A stretch of DNA of 64,000 nucleotides from Magnetospirillum sp. 64-120 (GCA_001898825.1 MKVK01000013.1:62001-126000), one strand, 5' to 3'. Positions 51,339 to 61,384 are shown, counted from the stretch's first letter. Numbers and translations are program-made. The notes: generated by a model from the letters alone, not told the origin.

Positions 51339-52238
51339 ATGGAACGCGTCTCTACCGCAGGACTGGGCCAGGCGCTGCTGCGTTCGGCCATGACCGTCCA
51401 GGCCAGGCTAGCCGAAAAGCAAAGCGCCCAATCATCGGGGCTGACCCAGGAAACCTATGCCGCCATGGGGTCCAGCGCCGGTAAGCTGATTTCCCTGGAA
51501 AGCCAGCTTTCCACCCTGCAAGGCCGTTCCGACAGCACCCAGACCGCCTTGGACCGCGCCCAATCCATGTCCGACGCGGTGGGGTCCATGGTCGACCTGA
51601 TGAGCGAACTGCGTTCCACCCTGTCGTCCATGACCACCCAGACGTCGGATTCCGTCGATTACAACCAAGTGGGCCAGACCATGCTGGAAGATCTGGCGAC
51701 GCTGATGAACTTGCAGGTGGACGGCCGCTATCTGTTCGGCGGCGGCGAAACCACCAGCGCCCCGGTGGACGTGTCACTGCTGACCGCCCAGACCACCAGC
51801 CCCACCACCGCCGACACCGCTTATTACCTGGGCGACGACACGGTGCAGTCGGTCAAGGTCACCGACACCGCCACGGTGGATTACGGCGTCAACGCCAATG
51901 AATCGGGGTTCGAAAAAGCGCTGCGCGCCGCCAACATGCTGGCCAACATCGACGCCAGCGACGAAGACGCCATCGCCGAGGCCTATGACCTGGCCACCGA
52001 AGCCATGGACGAATTGCTGGCCGCCCAAGGTCGGCTGGGGGTCAACGCCGGCCGGCTGGAAAGCTGGCTGGAACGTCAGGACACCGCCGCCTCGCTGATG
52101 AGCGAACGGGTCAGCGACATCAAAGCGGTGGACACCGCCCAAGTGGCGGTGGAAATCTCGCAATACGAAACCACGCTGGAAGCGTCCTATGCGGTGTTGG
52201 GCAAGCTGAACGGCCTGCATTTGCTGGATTATCTGTAA
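51339..52238 (+). CDS. flgL: flagellar hook-associated protein FlgL
   Basis: A 299-aa flagellin-related protein: 'SGLTQETYAAMGSSAGKLISLESQ', 'QTMLEDLATLMNLQVDGRYLFGGGETTSAPVD' (a FlgL hallmark) and a C-terminal 'DTAQVAVEISQYETTLEASYAVLGKLNGLHLLDYL'. It is the second hook-filament junction protein. Confidence 0.92.
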   Translation: MERVSTAGLGQALLRSAMTVQARLAEKQSAQSSGLTQETYAAMGSSAGKLISLESQLSTLQGRSDSTQTALDRAQSMSDAVGSMVDLMSELRSTLSSMTTQTSDSVDYNQVGQTMLEDLATLMNLQVDGRYLFGGGETTSAPVDVSLLTAQTTSPTTADTAYYLGDDTVQSVKVTDTATVDYGVNANESGFEKALRAANMLANIDASDEDAIAEAYDLATEAMDELLAAQGRLGVNAGRLESWLERQDTAASLMSERVSDIKAVDTAQVAVEISQYETTLEASYAVLGKLNGLHLLDYL

Positions 52239-52305
52239 TACTGCCCGTTCAACGAGCGGCCGGCGCCCCCCTGTCGTTCGTAGGCGGCGTCGAATTACGT
52301 TGACA

Positions 52306-52326
52306 TGATAACGACTCGCATTATCA
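52306..52326. promoter_or_regulatory. Fur-like box upstream of hemP
   Basis: TGATAA (52306-52311) and TTATCA (52321-52326) are inverted, 9 bp apart, followed by TTATCG-like extension, as in Fur boxes. A TTGACA (52300-52305) directly in front could be the -35. Iron repression of the haem-uptake operon is expected. Confidence 0.65.
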
Positions 52327-52362
52327 TTATCGGAACTTGACCAACATCATTTTCCGGCCACC

Positions 52363-52539
52363 GTGAATCCGCCAACCGCCCCCACGCCCCGTCCCTGTCT
52401 CGCCATCGGTCCCGATGGGCGGCGCCGCGTGCCGCTGGACAAGCTGCTGGGCAAAGGGGGGGAACTGGTGATCATCCATCAGGGGCAGGAATACTTGCTG
52501 CGCCTGACCAGCAACGGGAAATTGCTGCTGACCAAGTAA
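52363..52539 (+). CDS. hemP: haemin uptake protein HemP
   Basis: A 58-aa protein with a GTG start. The C-terminal part 'GGELVIIHQGQEYLLRLTSN' followed by GKLLLTK is the HemP/HmuP signature. The gene is the first after the Fur-like box and 96 bp before the haem receptor gene. HemP is a small activator or accessory of haem receptor expression in proteobacteria. Confidence 0.88.
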   Translation: MNPPTAPTPRPCLAIGPDGRRRVPLDKLLGKGGELVIIHQGQEYLLRLTSNGKLLLTK

Positions 52540-52635
52540 ACCGACACATCTTAACCGGTCCAGCCAGCCACTCACGGCGACAGTCGCCCAGGCAGCCAGC
52601 CAAGACCATCTCCATCCTTTGATGAAGGTGACTTG

Positions 52636-54606
52636 ATGCCTGCCAAACACGCGCTGATTCCGTCCCTGCTGATCCTGACCGCCGCCACCGCCCAAGCGCA
52701 GGAAACCGCCACCCGTCTGCAAGGCGTGTCGGTCACCACCACCCGCACCGAGAAACCGGTCGAGGAAACTACCGCCGCCGTCACCGTGGTCGACGCCGAG
52801 GATCTGGAACGCCTGGCGCCCCAGGACCTGCGCGACATCCTGCGCGACGTGCCCGGCGTCAGCTTTTCCGGCGGCCCGCGCGCCGGGGTGATGTCGCCCA
52901 CCATCCGGGGCCTGGGTGACGAACGGGTGGTCATCCGCATCGACGACGCCCGGCAAAACTATCAGGTCGGCCACAAGGCGCGGCTGTTCATGGAACCCGA
53001 CCTGTTGAAGCAGGTGGAAGTGCTGCGCGGCCCCGGTTCCACCCTGTTCGGATCGGGTGCCATCGGCGGCGTCATCAACATGACCACCAAGGACGCTGCC
53101 GATCTGTTGAAGCCGGGGCAGAAAATGGGGGCGCAGGCCCGCACTTCCTATGCCAGCAATCCCAACGAAAACCACGTGACCGGCACCGCCTATGCCCGGA
53201 CGCTGGACGGTCTGGACATCCTGGCCAGCGTCAGCCACCGCAATTTCGGCAACATGGAAAACGGCAACGGCGACAAGCTGGTGGATTCGGGCGACAACAT
53301 CGTCTCGGGGCTGCTGAAGGTGTCGGTCATCCCGGCCCCCAACCACAAGGTCACCGCCCAGGCCGAACGCTATGTCAGCAACACCACCATCCCGCTGACC
53401 GCCGATTCCAGTTCCAACGGGGCGCCGGCCAACACCGCCGACCGCGATTCGGTGCGCAATTCCTATGCGCTGCATTACGTCTATGACGATCCCACGGACC
53501 GGCTGCTCAACCTGCGCGCCACCCTTTACCGCAACGAAACCGAGCTGAACGACATCCGCCAGTCCGACCGCCGTCTGGATGAACGCGACCAGGTCACCGA
53601 AGGACTGGACATCGCCAACACCAGCCGCTTCGGCGGTTTGGGCGGCCAGCACGCCTTGACCTATGGCGTCGAAAGCTATCGCGACCGCCAAGAAGGCAAG
53701 CGCAACGGCGTCTCCACCCCGGGCTGGTTCCCCGACGCCACCATGGACATCCTGGGCGGCTTCGTCCAAGACGAGATCGCATTCGGCGCGCTGACCGTTA
53801 CGCCGGGCCTGCGTTACGATTCCTTCGACCTGTCGGCCACCGGTCAAAGCGAGCGCTCCGACGGCGCTTTTTCCCCCAAGCTGGGCGTGGCCTACCAGTT
53901 GACGCCGTGGGCCCAGCCTTACGCGTCCTATTCCCAGGCGTTCCGGGCGCCGTCGCTGACCACCATGTTCAATTCCGGTCAGCATTATCCCGGCAACAAC
54001 TTCATCGCCAATCCCGACCTGAAGCCGGAAACCGCCCACAATTTCGAACTGGGCGCCAACCTGAAATGGCGCGACGTGCTGTCGCCCAAGGACAAGCTGA
54101 CCAGCAAGCTGGCAGCCTATCAGAACAACGTGTCCGACTATATCGAACAGACCATCGGCACCACTACCACCACCACCCGCAACATCGACAAGGCCCGGGT
54201 GCGCGGCGTCGAGGCGGAACTGGGCTATGACTCGCTGTCGTGGTTCGGCAGCGTCGGCGGCGCCCTGATCCGCGGCAAGAACATCACCGACCACACCTCG
54301 CTGAATTCCATTCCCGCCGACCAGGTTACCTTCACCATCGGCCACCGTTTTTCCGAATGGGGGGTGGAAACCGGCTGGCGCACCGCCCTGGTGGCGGCGC
54401 AGAACCGGGTCAACAGCTCGGGTACCGCGTCCAGCGGCTATGCGCTGCACGACATCTTCGCCTCGTGGACACCGCCGCAATGGAACGACGATGTGCGCCT
54501 GGACTTCGCCGTCGACAACTTGTTCGACAAGTATTACCGCCCCCATGACAGCGCCATCTGGGAAGCCGGGCGCACCGTCAAGGCCGGCCTGAGCGTGAAG
54601 TTCTGA
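52636..54606 (+). CDS. TonB-dependent haem/haemoglobin receptor
   Basis: A 656-aa receptor. A signal peptide (LIPSLLILTAATAQA) is followed by the TonB box region 'QGVSVTTTRTEKPVEETTAAVTVV', the plug ('LRDILRDVPGVSFSGGPRAGVMSPTIRGLGDERVVIRID') and a barrel ending 'VKAGLSVKF'. 'YASYSQAFRAPSLTTMFNSG' is the FRAP motif of haem receptors. GAAGGTGA precedes the ATG. It takes haem across the outer membrane. Confidence 0.92.
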   Translation: MPAKHALIPSLLILTAATAQAQETATRLQGVSVTTTRTEKPVEETTAAVTVVDAEDLERLAPQDLRDILRDVPGVSFSGGPRAGVMSPTIRGLGDERVVIRIDDARQNYQVGHKARLFMEPDLLKQVEVLRGPGSTLFGSGAIGGVINMTTKDAADLLKPGQKMGAQARTSYASNPNENHVTGTAYARTLDGLDILASVSHRNFGNMENGNGDKLVDSGDNIVSGLLKVSVIPAPNHKVTAQAERYVSNTTIPLTADSSSNGAPANTADRDSVRNSYALHYVYDDPTDRLLNLRATLYRNETELNDIRQSDRRLDERDQVTEGLDIANTSRFGGLGGQHALTYGVESYRDRQEGKRNGVSTPGWFPDATMDILGGFVQDEIAFGALTVTPGLRYDSFDLSATGQSERSDGAFSPKLGVAYQLTPWAQPYASYSQAFRAPSLTTMFNSGQHYPGNNFIANPDLKPETAHNFELGANLKWRDVLSPKDKLTSKLAAYQNNVSDYIEQTIGTTTTTTRNIDKARVRGVEAELGYDSLSWFGSVGGALIRGKNITDHTSLNSIPADQVTFTIGHRFSEWGVETGWRTALVAAQNRVNSSGTASSGYALHDIFASWTPPQWNDDVRLDFAVDNLFDKYYRPHDSAIWEAGRTVKAGLSVKF

Positions 54607-54609
54607 GCC

Positions 54610-55260
54610 ATGGCGGCGGCGCGTCTTCGTCTGAGGCCGGCCCTGGTCCTGTCGGCCTTGTGCCATGGCGGTGCCATCGCCGCCTTGGCGAGCTATGCGT
54701 CGCCGTCGCCGCCGGTGCCGGCCTATCACAGTGTCAGCATGGTTTTCGTCCATCCGCCCCTGGCCAAGACGGCGCCATCGCCCGAACCGGTTGCCGCCGT
54801 GCAACCGCAGCCCAAGCCCCAGGCGATCCAACGCAAGGCGGCGGCCAAACCGCCGTCGAACCCCACCCCCACCGCCCCCCACCCCGTCGCACCCCAGACA
54901 ACCGAGACGGCCGAGGTGGCGCCGCAACCTGTTTCGCTTCCCTTTGCCGCCGTCGAAACCACCACGGCGCCGATGCCGGTGATCCGCGATCCCGACTACC
55001 TGACGCCACCGGTGCCGCCCACCTATCCCCCCGCCGCGCGACGTCTGCAGATCGAGGGGACGGTGGTGGTCCGCGCCTTGGTGGAGCGCCCCGGCCATCC
55101 CAGCCAGGTGACCCTGTGGCAGTCGTCGGGGGAAAGCCTGCTGGACCGTTCCGCCCTGGAAGCGGTGCGCGGCTGGCGGTTCCGTCCCATGACCCATGCC
55201 GGCGGCACGGTGGCCGCCTGGGTCGAGGTTCCCATCACCTTTTCCATGTCCAACACCTGA
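54610..55260 (+). CDS. tonB: energy transducer TonB
   Basis: A 216-aa protein: N-terminal membrane helix with 'ALVLSALCHGGAIAALASY', a Pro/Ala/Lys-rich spacer at residues 50-125, and a C-terminal TonB domain ('TYPPAARRLQIEGTVVVRALVERPG', 'SGESLLDRSALEAVRGWRFRPM'). It lies 3 bp after the receptor gene and probably serves it. Confidence 0.92.
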   Translation: MAAARLRLRPALVLSALCHGGAIAALASYASPSPPVPAYHSVSMVFVHPPLAKTAPSPEPVAAVQPQPKPQAIQRKAAAKPPSNPTPTAPHPVAPQTTETAEVAPQPVSLPFAAVETTTAPMPVIRDPDYLTPPVPPTYPPAARRLQIEGTVVVRALVERPGHPSQVTLWQSSGESLLDRSALEAVRGWRFRPMTHAGGTVAAWVEVPITFSMSNT

Positions 55261-55272
55261 ACGGAGATTTCC

Positions 55273-56325
55273 ATGAACAGCAACCTGACCGCATTGTGGT
55301 GTGAGATCGCCGCCGGCACCGCCAAGGGCTATGCCCGCGACCTGGCGGCCCAGGCCGGTGTGTCCGAAGCGCAAGTCGTGGCCGCCGGCTGCGGCGGCAA
55401 CGGCGTCACCCGCCTGGACGTCGACTGGATCGCCCAACTGCCGATCCTGGAATCCCTGGGCGAGGTCAAGATCATCACCCGCAACGACAGCATCGTGCAC
55501 GAAAAGGTCGGCAGCTTCGCCAAGATCAGCGTCACCGGCACCATGGGCCTGGTGTTGAACGGCGAAGTGGACCTGCGCCTGTTCCTGGGCCATTGGAACC
55601 ACACGTTCCATGTGTGCGTGGACAGCCGCCACGGCCCGCGTCAGGCCATTCAGGTCTTCGACATCCATGGCGAGGCGGTGCACAAGATCTATCGCACCGA
55701 CGCCACCGACGCCGCCGCCTGGGACGCGCTGGTCTCGGCCTTCACCGCCGCCGACCAAAGCCCCACCCTGGCGGTGGCGCCACCGCGCCGCAAGCTGGAC
55801 CCGCGTGCCGACGACGCCATCGACGTCAGCGGCTTGCGGGCGTCCTGGGCGGCCATGACCGACGTCCACCACTTCCATTCCATGTTGCAGGAATACGGCG
55901 TCGACCGGCATCAGGCCCTGCGTCTGGCCGGCACCGACTATGCCCGCGAAGTCACCGGTGACGCTTTGTCGCAGGTGCTGCGCGCCGTCCAGGCCAGCCA
56001 GTTGCCGTTCATGATCTTCGTCGGCAACACCGGCTGCATCCAGATCCATACCGGCCCCATTCAGCGGGTGATGGAAAAGGATGCCTGGGTCAACGTCATG
56101 GACCCGCGTTTCAACCTGCATGCCCGCGCCGACCTGATCCATTCGGCCTGGGTGGTGGTCAAGCCGACCCGCGAAGGGGTCATCACCGCGCTGGAACTCT
56201 ATGATTCCGACAACCGCAACGTCGCCATCCTGGTGGGGGAACGCCAACCCGGCACCCCGGAACGCGCCGACTGGCGGGCGCTGTTGCACGGCCTGCCCGG
56301 CATCGACGCCAGCAAGGCGGCCTAA
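55273..56325 (+). CDS. hmuS: haemin-degrading/transfer factor HmuS
   Basis: A 350-aa protein with two related halves, as in HemS/ChuS: 'ARDLAAQAGVSEAQVVAAGCGG' with 'VDLRLFLGHWNHTFHV', and 'ALRLAGTDYAREV' with 'GPIQRVMEKDAWVNVMDPRFNLHARADLI'. A His-rich patch (HHFHSML) may bind haem. It handles haem in the cytoplasm and is cotranscribed with tonB and hmuT. Confidence 0.93.
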   Translation: MNSNLTALWCEIAAGTAKGYARDLAAQAGVSEAQVVAAGCGGNGVTRLDVDWIAQLPILESLGEVKIITRNDSIVHEKVGSFAKISVTGTMGLVLNGEVDLRLFLGHWNHTFHVCVDSRHGPRQAIQVFDIHGEAVHKIYRTDATDAAAWDALVSAFTAADQSPTLAVAPPRRKLDPRADDAIDVSGLRASWAAMTDVHHFHSMLQEYGVDRHQALRLAGTDYAREVTGDALSQVLRAVQASQLPFMIFVGNTGCIQIHTGPIQRVMEKDAWVNVMDPRFNLHARADLIHSAWVVVKPTREGVITALELYDSDNRNVAILVGERQPGTPERADWRALLHGLPGIDASKAA

Positions 56326-56329
56326 GGCA

Positions 56330-57169
56330 ATGGCCGCCCGCTTCTCTCGCCGTGCGGTGTTGGCGACGGCCGCCGCCGCGGCGCTGGCACCCCGCCTTGC
56401 CCGTGCGGCGGGAGAGGCGCGCCTGATCACCATCGGGGCGCCGACCACCGAGATCGTCTATGCCCTGGGCGCCGGCGATCTGGTGGTCGCCACCGACACC
56501 ACCAGCCGCTTCCCCCAGGAAGCGGCCGGACTGCCCAAGGTGGGCTACATGCGGGCCCTGGCGGCGGAAGGATTGTTGTCCCTGGCCCCCAGCCGCATCA
56601 TCGCCCAAGAGGGCTCGGGGCCGCCGGAAGTGCTGGCCCGGGTGCGCGAAGCCGGCATTGCGGTGGACGAAATCCCCGAACGCCCCGACCTGGCCACCTT
56701 GGGCGCCAAGATCGCCCTGATCGCCGAACGCCTGGGGCGGCAAAAACAAGGCGAAAGGCTGGCCGAGGAACTGCGCCGCCAATTGCAGGGTGTCCCCCGC
56801 GCCGGCTCCCGGTCGGCCCTGTGCCTGATCCATCCCGGCGGCAATGGCTGGATGGCGGCCGGCCACGACACCGTGCCCGACCTTTATCTGCGTCTGGCCG
56901 GCGCCCGTAATTGCATCGGCTTTTCCGGGATCAAGCCGCTGTCCATGGAAGCCGTCATCGCCGGGGCTCCCGATCTGCTGGTGATCTCGTCTTCCGCCCT
57001 GGCCCAGGCAGGGGGACTGGACGGATTGCTGTCCCTGCCGCATCTGGCCGCCACCCCGGCCGCCGCCGCCCATCGGGTGGTGGTGCTGGAAGCGCAGTTG
57101 CTGTTGGGGTTGGGGCCACGCTCCCCCTTGGCCGTCCAGCAATTGACCCGCATGATCCAGGCCGCATGA
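56330..57169 (+). CDS. hmuT: haem ABC transporter substrate-binding protein HmuT
   Basis: A 279-aa protein. The N-terminus RFSRRAVLATAAAAALAPRL looks like a twin-arginine signal. The body has 'RLITIGAPTTEIVYALGAGDLVVATDTTSRFP' and 'AEGLLSLAPSRIIAQEGSGPPEVLARV', matching type-III binding proteins for haem. The stop overlaps the permease start (ATGA). Confidence 0.9.
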   Translation: MAARFSRRAVLATAAAAALAPRLARAAGEARLITIGAPTTEIVYALGAGDLVVATDTTSRFPQEAAGLPKVGYMRALAAEGLLSLAPSRIIAQEGSGPPEVLARVREAGIAVDEIPERPDLATLGAKIALIAERLGRQKQGERLAEELRRQLQGVPRAGSRSALCLIHPGGNGWMAAGHDTVPDLYLRLAGARNCIGFSGIKPLSMEAVIAGAPDLLVISSSALAQAGGLDGLLSLPHLAATPAAAAHRVVVLEAQLLLGLGPRSPLAVQQLTRMIQAA

Positions 57170-58149
57170 TGGTTCGCGCCGCTTTCGTCGTGCTGCCCCT
57201 GGGTTTGGTCCTGGTGGCGCTGCTGGGACTGGCCTTGGGCAGCGCCGCCATACCGATCAAGGCGGTGGCGTTGTGGCCGTTCGACGCATCGGTGCTGACC
57301 GCCCAGCAGAAGCTGATCATGGACAACATCCGCCTGCCCCGGGTGATGCTGGGGCTGATGGTGGGCGCCATGCTGGCCGCCGCTGGGGCCGCCCTGCAGG
57401 GCATCTTCCGCAATCCCTTGGCCGATCCCGGACTGATCGGCGTCTCGGCGGGGGCGTCCCTGGGAGCGGCGACCATGATCGTGCTGGGCGGCGAGCATCT
57501 GGCCGGGCCTTGGGCCTTGCCGCTGGCCGCCTTCGTCGGCGCCGTGCTGGCCACCCTGGCGGTCTATGGCCTGGGGCGGCGTCACGGCATGGTGTCGCCG
57601 CCGTCCATGCTGCTGGCCGGCATCGCCGTCAACGCCCTGGCCGGGGCCGGGATCGGGCTGTTTTCCTATGTGGGCGACGACCTGCAACTGCGCCAACTGA
57701 CCTTTTGGACCATGGGCAGCCTGGGGGCGGCGGGGTGGAGCACCTTGACGCCGTCGCTGTTGCCCATCGGCTTGTCGCTGGCCGGCTTGCTGGCCTTGGC
57801 CACCCGCCTGGACGTCTTCGCCTTGGGCGAACGCGAAGCCTTTCACCTGGGCCTCGACCCGCGCCTGATGGTGCGGCTGGCCGTGGGGTTGACCTGCCTG
57901 GGGGTGGGCACCGCCGTGGCCGCCGCCGGGCCGGTGGGGTTCATCGGCTTGGTGGTGCCCCATCTGGTGCGTCTGGTCTTGGGGGCCGGCCACCGGGTGT
58001 TGCTGCCGGCTTCCATGATGTTGGGGGCGATCTTGCTGGTGGGCGCCGACACCGCCGCCCGTCTGCTTGCCGCCCCCGCCGAACTGCCCGTTGGCCTGCT
58101 GTGCAGCCTGTTGGGCGCGCCCTTTTTCCTGTGGTTGCTGCGCCGATGA
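57166..58149 (+). CDS. hmuU: haem ABC transporter permease HmuU (FecCD family)
   Basis: A 327-aa permease with about ten membrane helices. FecCD motifs include 'IRLPRVMLGLMVGAMLAAAGAALQGIFRNPLADPGLIGVSAGASLGAA' and 'GPVGFIGLVVPHLVRL'. Start ATG at 57166 or 57169. It overlaps hmuT and hmuV by four bases each. Confidence 0.93.
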   Translation: MMVRAAFVVLPLGLVLVALLGLALGSAAIPIKAVALWPFDASVLTAQQKLIMDNIRLPRVMLGLMVGAMLAAAGAALQGIFRNPLADPGLIGVSAGASLGAATMIVLGGEHLAGPWALPLAAFVGAVLATLAVYGLGRRHGMVSPPSMLLAGIAVNALAGAGIGLFSYVGDDLQLRQLTFWTMGSLGAAGWSTLTPSLLPIGLSLAGLLALATRLDVFALGEREAFHLGLDPRLMVRLAVGLTCLGVGTAVAAAGPVGFIGLVVPHLVRLVLGAGHRVLLPASMMLGAILLVGADTAARLLAAPAELPVGLLCSLLGAPFFLWLLRR

Positions 58150-58922
58150 TCGAAGCCCAATCCGTCAGCCTGACCATCGGCACCGCCAATTTGGTGGACC
58201 GGGTGGACGTCACCATCGCCCCCGGTCGTGTCACCGCCATCCTGGGCCCCAACGGCGCCGGCAAGTCGTCCCTGCTGTCGCTGTTGGCCGGCGAGCGCAA
58301 ACCCAGCGGCGGTCAGGTCAGCTTATCGTCCAAGCCGCTGAGCCAGTGGCGGGCCAATGATCTGGCCCGGCGCCGCGCCGTGGTGCCGCAATCGGCGCAA
58401 TTGGCCTTTCCCTTCACCGTCGAACAGGTGGTGCGGCTGGGCTTCGCCCTGACCCCGCCGCCGCCCAAACAGCGGGCGGACATCGTCGCCCAAGCCATGG
58501 CGGAAGCCGACATCACCCATCTGCGCGACCGTCCCCTGCCGACGCTGTCGGGCGGCGAGCGCCAGCGCACCCATTTCGCCCGCGCCTTGGCGCAATTGGC
58601 CGCCAATGATGACGGCCAGCCCGCCTATCTGCTGTTGGACGAACCCACCGCCAGCCTGGACCCGGCCCACCAGCACGGACTGCTGGCGTCCCTGCGGTCC
58701 TGGGTGCGGCGGACCAATGGTGGTGCGGCGGTGGTGCTGCACGATCTGACCCTGGCCGCCCGCTATGCCCAGGACGTGCTGTTGCTGAGCCACGGCAAGG
58801 TGGCGGCGCAAGGCGCCATGGCCGATCTGGAGGGCGCGGTGTTGGAACGGGTCTACGGTATCGGCTTCGACCGCCTGACCGACAGTGCCGGTCAGGCGCT
58901 GTACGTGGCCCGGGGACTATAA
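58146..58922 (+). CDS. hmuV: haem ABC transporter ATP-binding protein HmuV
   Basis: A 258-aa ATPase: Walker A GPNGAGKSSL, 'RRRAVVPQSAQLAFPFTVEQVVRLG' Q-loop, signature LSGGERQRTHFARAL, Walker B YLLLDEPTASLD and H-loop 'VVLHDLTLAARYA'. It is the last gene of the haem operon and overlaps the convergent rsuA-like gene by 6 bp. Confidence 0.95.
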   Translation: MIEAQSVSLTIGTANLVDRVDVTIAPGRVTAILGPNGAGKSSLLSLLAGERKPSGGQVSLSSKPLSQWRANDLARRRAVVPQSAQLAFPFTVEQVVRLGFALTPPPPKQRADIVAQAMAEADITHLRDRPLPTLSGGERQRTHFARALAQLAANDDGQPAYLLLDEPTASLDPAHQHGLLASLRSWVRRTNGGAAVVLHDLTLAARYAQDVLLLSHGKVAAQGAMADLEGAVLERVYGIGFDRLTDSAGQALYVARGL

Positions 58923-59609
58923 GGCGGCGATTTCCGCTTGGCCCAACGCCCGCCATTGACCTTCCGGCAGGTCGCCCAGGGTCAGCGGTCCCAAGCCCGA
59001 ACGATGCAGGCTTTCCACATGGTTGCCGATGGCGGCGAACATGCGCTTGACCTGGTGATAGCGGCCTTCATGCAGGGTCAAGCGGGCACTGGTGGGGGAC
59101 AAGACCTGCAATTCCGCCGGGGCCAGCGGGGTCTTTTCCGAGTTCAGCATCAAGGTGCCGCTGGCGAAAATCTCGGCTTCACCGCCCTGCAGCGGGCGCG
59201 CCAGGGTGACGTCGTAAACCTTGGGCACGTGATGGCGCGGCGAGGTCAGGCGGTGCAACAGCTTGCCGTCGTCGGTCAGCAGCAACAGGCCGGTGGTGTC
59301 GCGGTCCAGCCGCCCCACCGGCGCCAGGATGGGATTGCGCCGCATGAAACGCGGCGGCAGCAGTTCATAGACGATGCGCCCCGGATCGCTGGTGGAACAG
59401 GTATAGCCGGCCGGCTTGTTCAGCATCACCACCAGCCCGGCCGGCGGGTCCAGGACCTCGCTATCGATCCGGATGTCGGCGGCGTCCACCTTGTCGCTTT
59501 CCGCCAGTTCGGCTCCGTCGGCGCGGGTGATGCGGCCGTCGCGCAGCATGGCGCGCACGTCCTTTTGGCTGCCATAGCCCAGATTGGCGATCAGTCGGAC
59601 CAGACGCAT
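58917..59609 (-). CDS. rsuA: rRNA pseudouridine synthase (RsuA family)
   Basis: A 230-aa protein with an N-terminal S4 domain ('MRLVRLIANLGYGSQKDVRAMLRDGRIT') and a catalytic domain with 'ILAPVGRLDRDTTGLLLLTDDG', where the Asp of RLDxxxxGLL is the nucleophile, and 'EGRYHQVKRMFAAIGN'. It modifies a uridine in 16S rRNA (U516 in E. coli RsuA). It is 9 bp downstream of the methyltransferase gene. Confidence 0.9.
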   Translation of the reverse strand: MRLVRLIANLGYGSQKDVRAMLRDGRITRADGAELAESDKVDAADIRIDSEVLDPPAGLVVMLNKPAGYTCSTSDPGRIVYELLPPRFMRRNPILAPVGRLDRDTTGLLLLTDDGKLLHRLTSPRHHVPKVYDVTLARPLQGGEAEIFASGTLMLNSEKTPLAPAELQVLSPTSARLTLHEGRYHQVKRMFAAIGNHVESLHRSGLGPLTLGDLPEGQWRALGQAEIAAL

Positions 59610-59618
59610 GGAACTTCC

Positions 59619-60629
59619 CTAACGGTCGTGACGGTTGCTGGCCTGAAAGACCTTGAAGCCTTCGGCCTGGGCGATGGTTTCCACATCGCGGAAGCGGCGG
59701 CGCAATTCCGCTTCATAGGGCAGATGGCGGTTGGCCACCAGCCAGAACTTGCCCCGGCGGCGGATGGCTTTCCACGCCGCCCGAATGAAGTCCTGGCCGA
59801 TGCCGGGATCGGTGCGAGCCCCTTCGTGGAACGGCGGGTTGGCGATCACCCAGTCATAGGGCGCCACCTCGCCCACGCCTTGGGTGACGTCGCACCAGTG
59901 AAAAGCGGCACGGTCGCCGAACCCCGCCAGATTTGTGCGGGCGTCGTCCAGGGCCAGGGACTCGGCTTCGTACAGGTCCACCTTGTCCACCGCCGGGAAA
60001 CGGTTCAGCACCTGATGGGACAGATACCCCCAGCCCGCCCCCAGATCGGCCACCCGCCCGGCCATGGTGGCGGGCAAAAGCCCGGCCAGCACCCGCGAAC
60101 CGCTGTCCACGTGATCGGGACTGAAACAGCCGGCACGCGCCACCAGATCGGTGCCCGGCACCGGACGCGGCAGCCCCTCGGCCCGCCAATCATCGGCCTT
60201 GGCCTTGCTCAGCCAGAACACCCGGCATTGATGCTTGGCCAGCGATCCGGCCAGTCCGAAACGCTGCGCCGCTTCCTTTTCCAGGCTGGCGGCACCGCTG
60301 TCCTTGGCGCCGCAACACACCAGCAATCCGTCCGCCACCAGCAAGTCCAGCCCCTGGGCAATCAGCGCCCGGTTTTCCGCCTTGTGCTTGGTCAGCGACA
60401 CCAGCCCCAGGGGATAAGCCTCGCCCAACCGCTCCACCGCACGGAAACCGGCGGCATCCAGCCGGTCATAGGCCGGGCGGAAGCTTTGCTGGCAGTCCAA
60501 ATTGTCGCGCCAGGGCGCCATCGCCTCGCCGGCTTCGGCGCGCAGCCAAAAGGCGCGGGCCGGCATGTCCAGTTCCTGGCGCTCGAACGGCAGAGCCAAA
60601 GCGCGCAGCATGTCGTCTTTCTTGTCCAT
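59619..60629 (-). CDS. class I methyltransferase, RsmC-like
   Basis: About 336 aa. The SAM site is '[20 protein letters not shown]' and the catalytic motif '[13 protein letters not shown]' (NPPF), typical of RsmC/RlmG guanine-N2 methyltransferases. The N-terminal half is a degenerate copy of the fold ('[38 protein letters not shown]'). The start could also be TTG at 60659. Adjacent to rsuA it probably modifies rRNA. Confidence 0.85.
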   Translation of the reverse strand: MDKKDDMLRALALPFERQELDMPARAFWLRAEAGEAMAPWRDNLDCQQSFRPAYDRLDAAGFRAVERLGEAYPLGLVSLTKHKAENRALIAQGLDLLVADGLLVCCGAKDSGAASLEKEAAQRFGLAGSLAKHQCRVFWLSKAKADDWRAEGLPRPVPGTDLVARAGCFSPDHVDSGSRVLAGLLPATMAGRVADLGAGWGYLSHQVLNRFPAVDKVDLYEAESLALDDARTNLAGFGDRAAFHWCDVTQGVGEVAPYDWVIANPPFHEGARTDPGIGQDFIRAAWKAIRRRGKFWLVANRHLPYEAELRRRFRDVETIAQAEGFKVFQASNRHDR

Positions 60630-60769
60630 GGGCAGAGGAATTAGCACGGGCCGGCTCAAGATGCGACCATCTCGGCACTTGTCTAGATGTTTGGACCAAT
60701 TTCATCAGCCGGTCACACATGGGCAACGGGCATCGGCATATGAATGGCCAAACAGCCACAAGGTGCGCC

Positions 60770-61384
60770 ATGACCCAACTCGGCAAGTCCCCGTTCATCG
60801 ACCCCAGCGCCGAAGTGATCGACACCACTTTGGGCGTCTACACCGCCGTGCACGCCCGCACCCAAATGCGCGAGACCCGTTTCGGCGACTACAGCTACAT
60901 GATGGAAGACGGCGACTGCATCTATGCCGAGATCGGCAAGTTCGTGTCCATCGCCCGCATGGTGCGCATCAATCCCGGCAACCACCCGCTGGAACGAGCC
61001 TCGATCCACCACTTCACCTATCGGGCGGCGTCCTATGACCTGGGTGACGACGACCTGGATTTCTTCGACTGGCGGCGCGGCCACAAGGTCACCATCGGCC
61101 ACGACGTGTGGATCGGCCATGGCGCCATCATCATGGCCGGCGTCACCATCGGCACCGGGGCGGTGATCGGCGCCGGCGCCGTGGTCACCCATGACGTCGC
61201 CCCCTACACCATCGTCGCCGGAATCCCGGCCAAACCCCTTCGCCGGCGCGTTACTTTGGAACAACAGGAACAATTGTTACGATTGTCTTGGTGGGATTGG
61301 GATCACGACAAATTACGCATGGCGCTTCCCGACTTCAGAAGCATGAACGCACAACAATTCATTGAGAAGTATCAAGCCGGATGA
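60770..61384 (+). CDS. hexapeptide-repeat acetyltransferase of the phosphonate cluster
   Basis: A 204-aa left-handed beta-helix protein with '[54 protein letters not shown]', the xenobiotic/hexapeptide acyltransferase core. The N-terminal '[36 protein letters not shown]' is characteristic of the hexapeptide family found with phn genes. AAGGTGCG precedes the ATG. It lies upstream of phnC. Confidence 0.88.
   Translation: MTQLGKSPFIDPSAEVIDTTLGVYTAVHARTQMRETRFGDYSYMMEDGDCIYAEIGKFVSIARMVRINPGNHPLERASIHHFTYRAASYDLGDDDLDFFDWRRGHKVTIGHDVWIGHGAIIMAGVTIGTGAVIGAGAVVTHDVAPYTIVAGIPAKPLRRRVTLEQQEQLLRLSWWDWDHDKLRMALPDFRSMNAQQFIEKYQAG

Noticed and set aside
52327-56448. A 1373-codon open frame on the minus strand
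   Set aside because: It runs antisense through the haem receptor, tonB and hmuS, and has the same Gly/His/Gln bias. No domain is visible.
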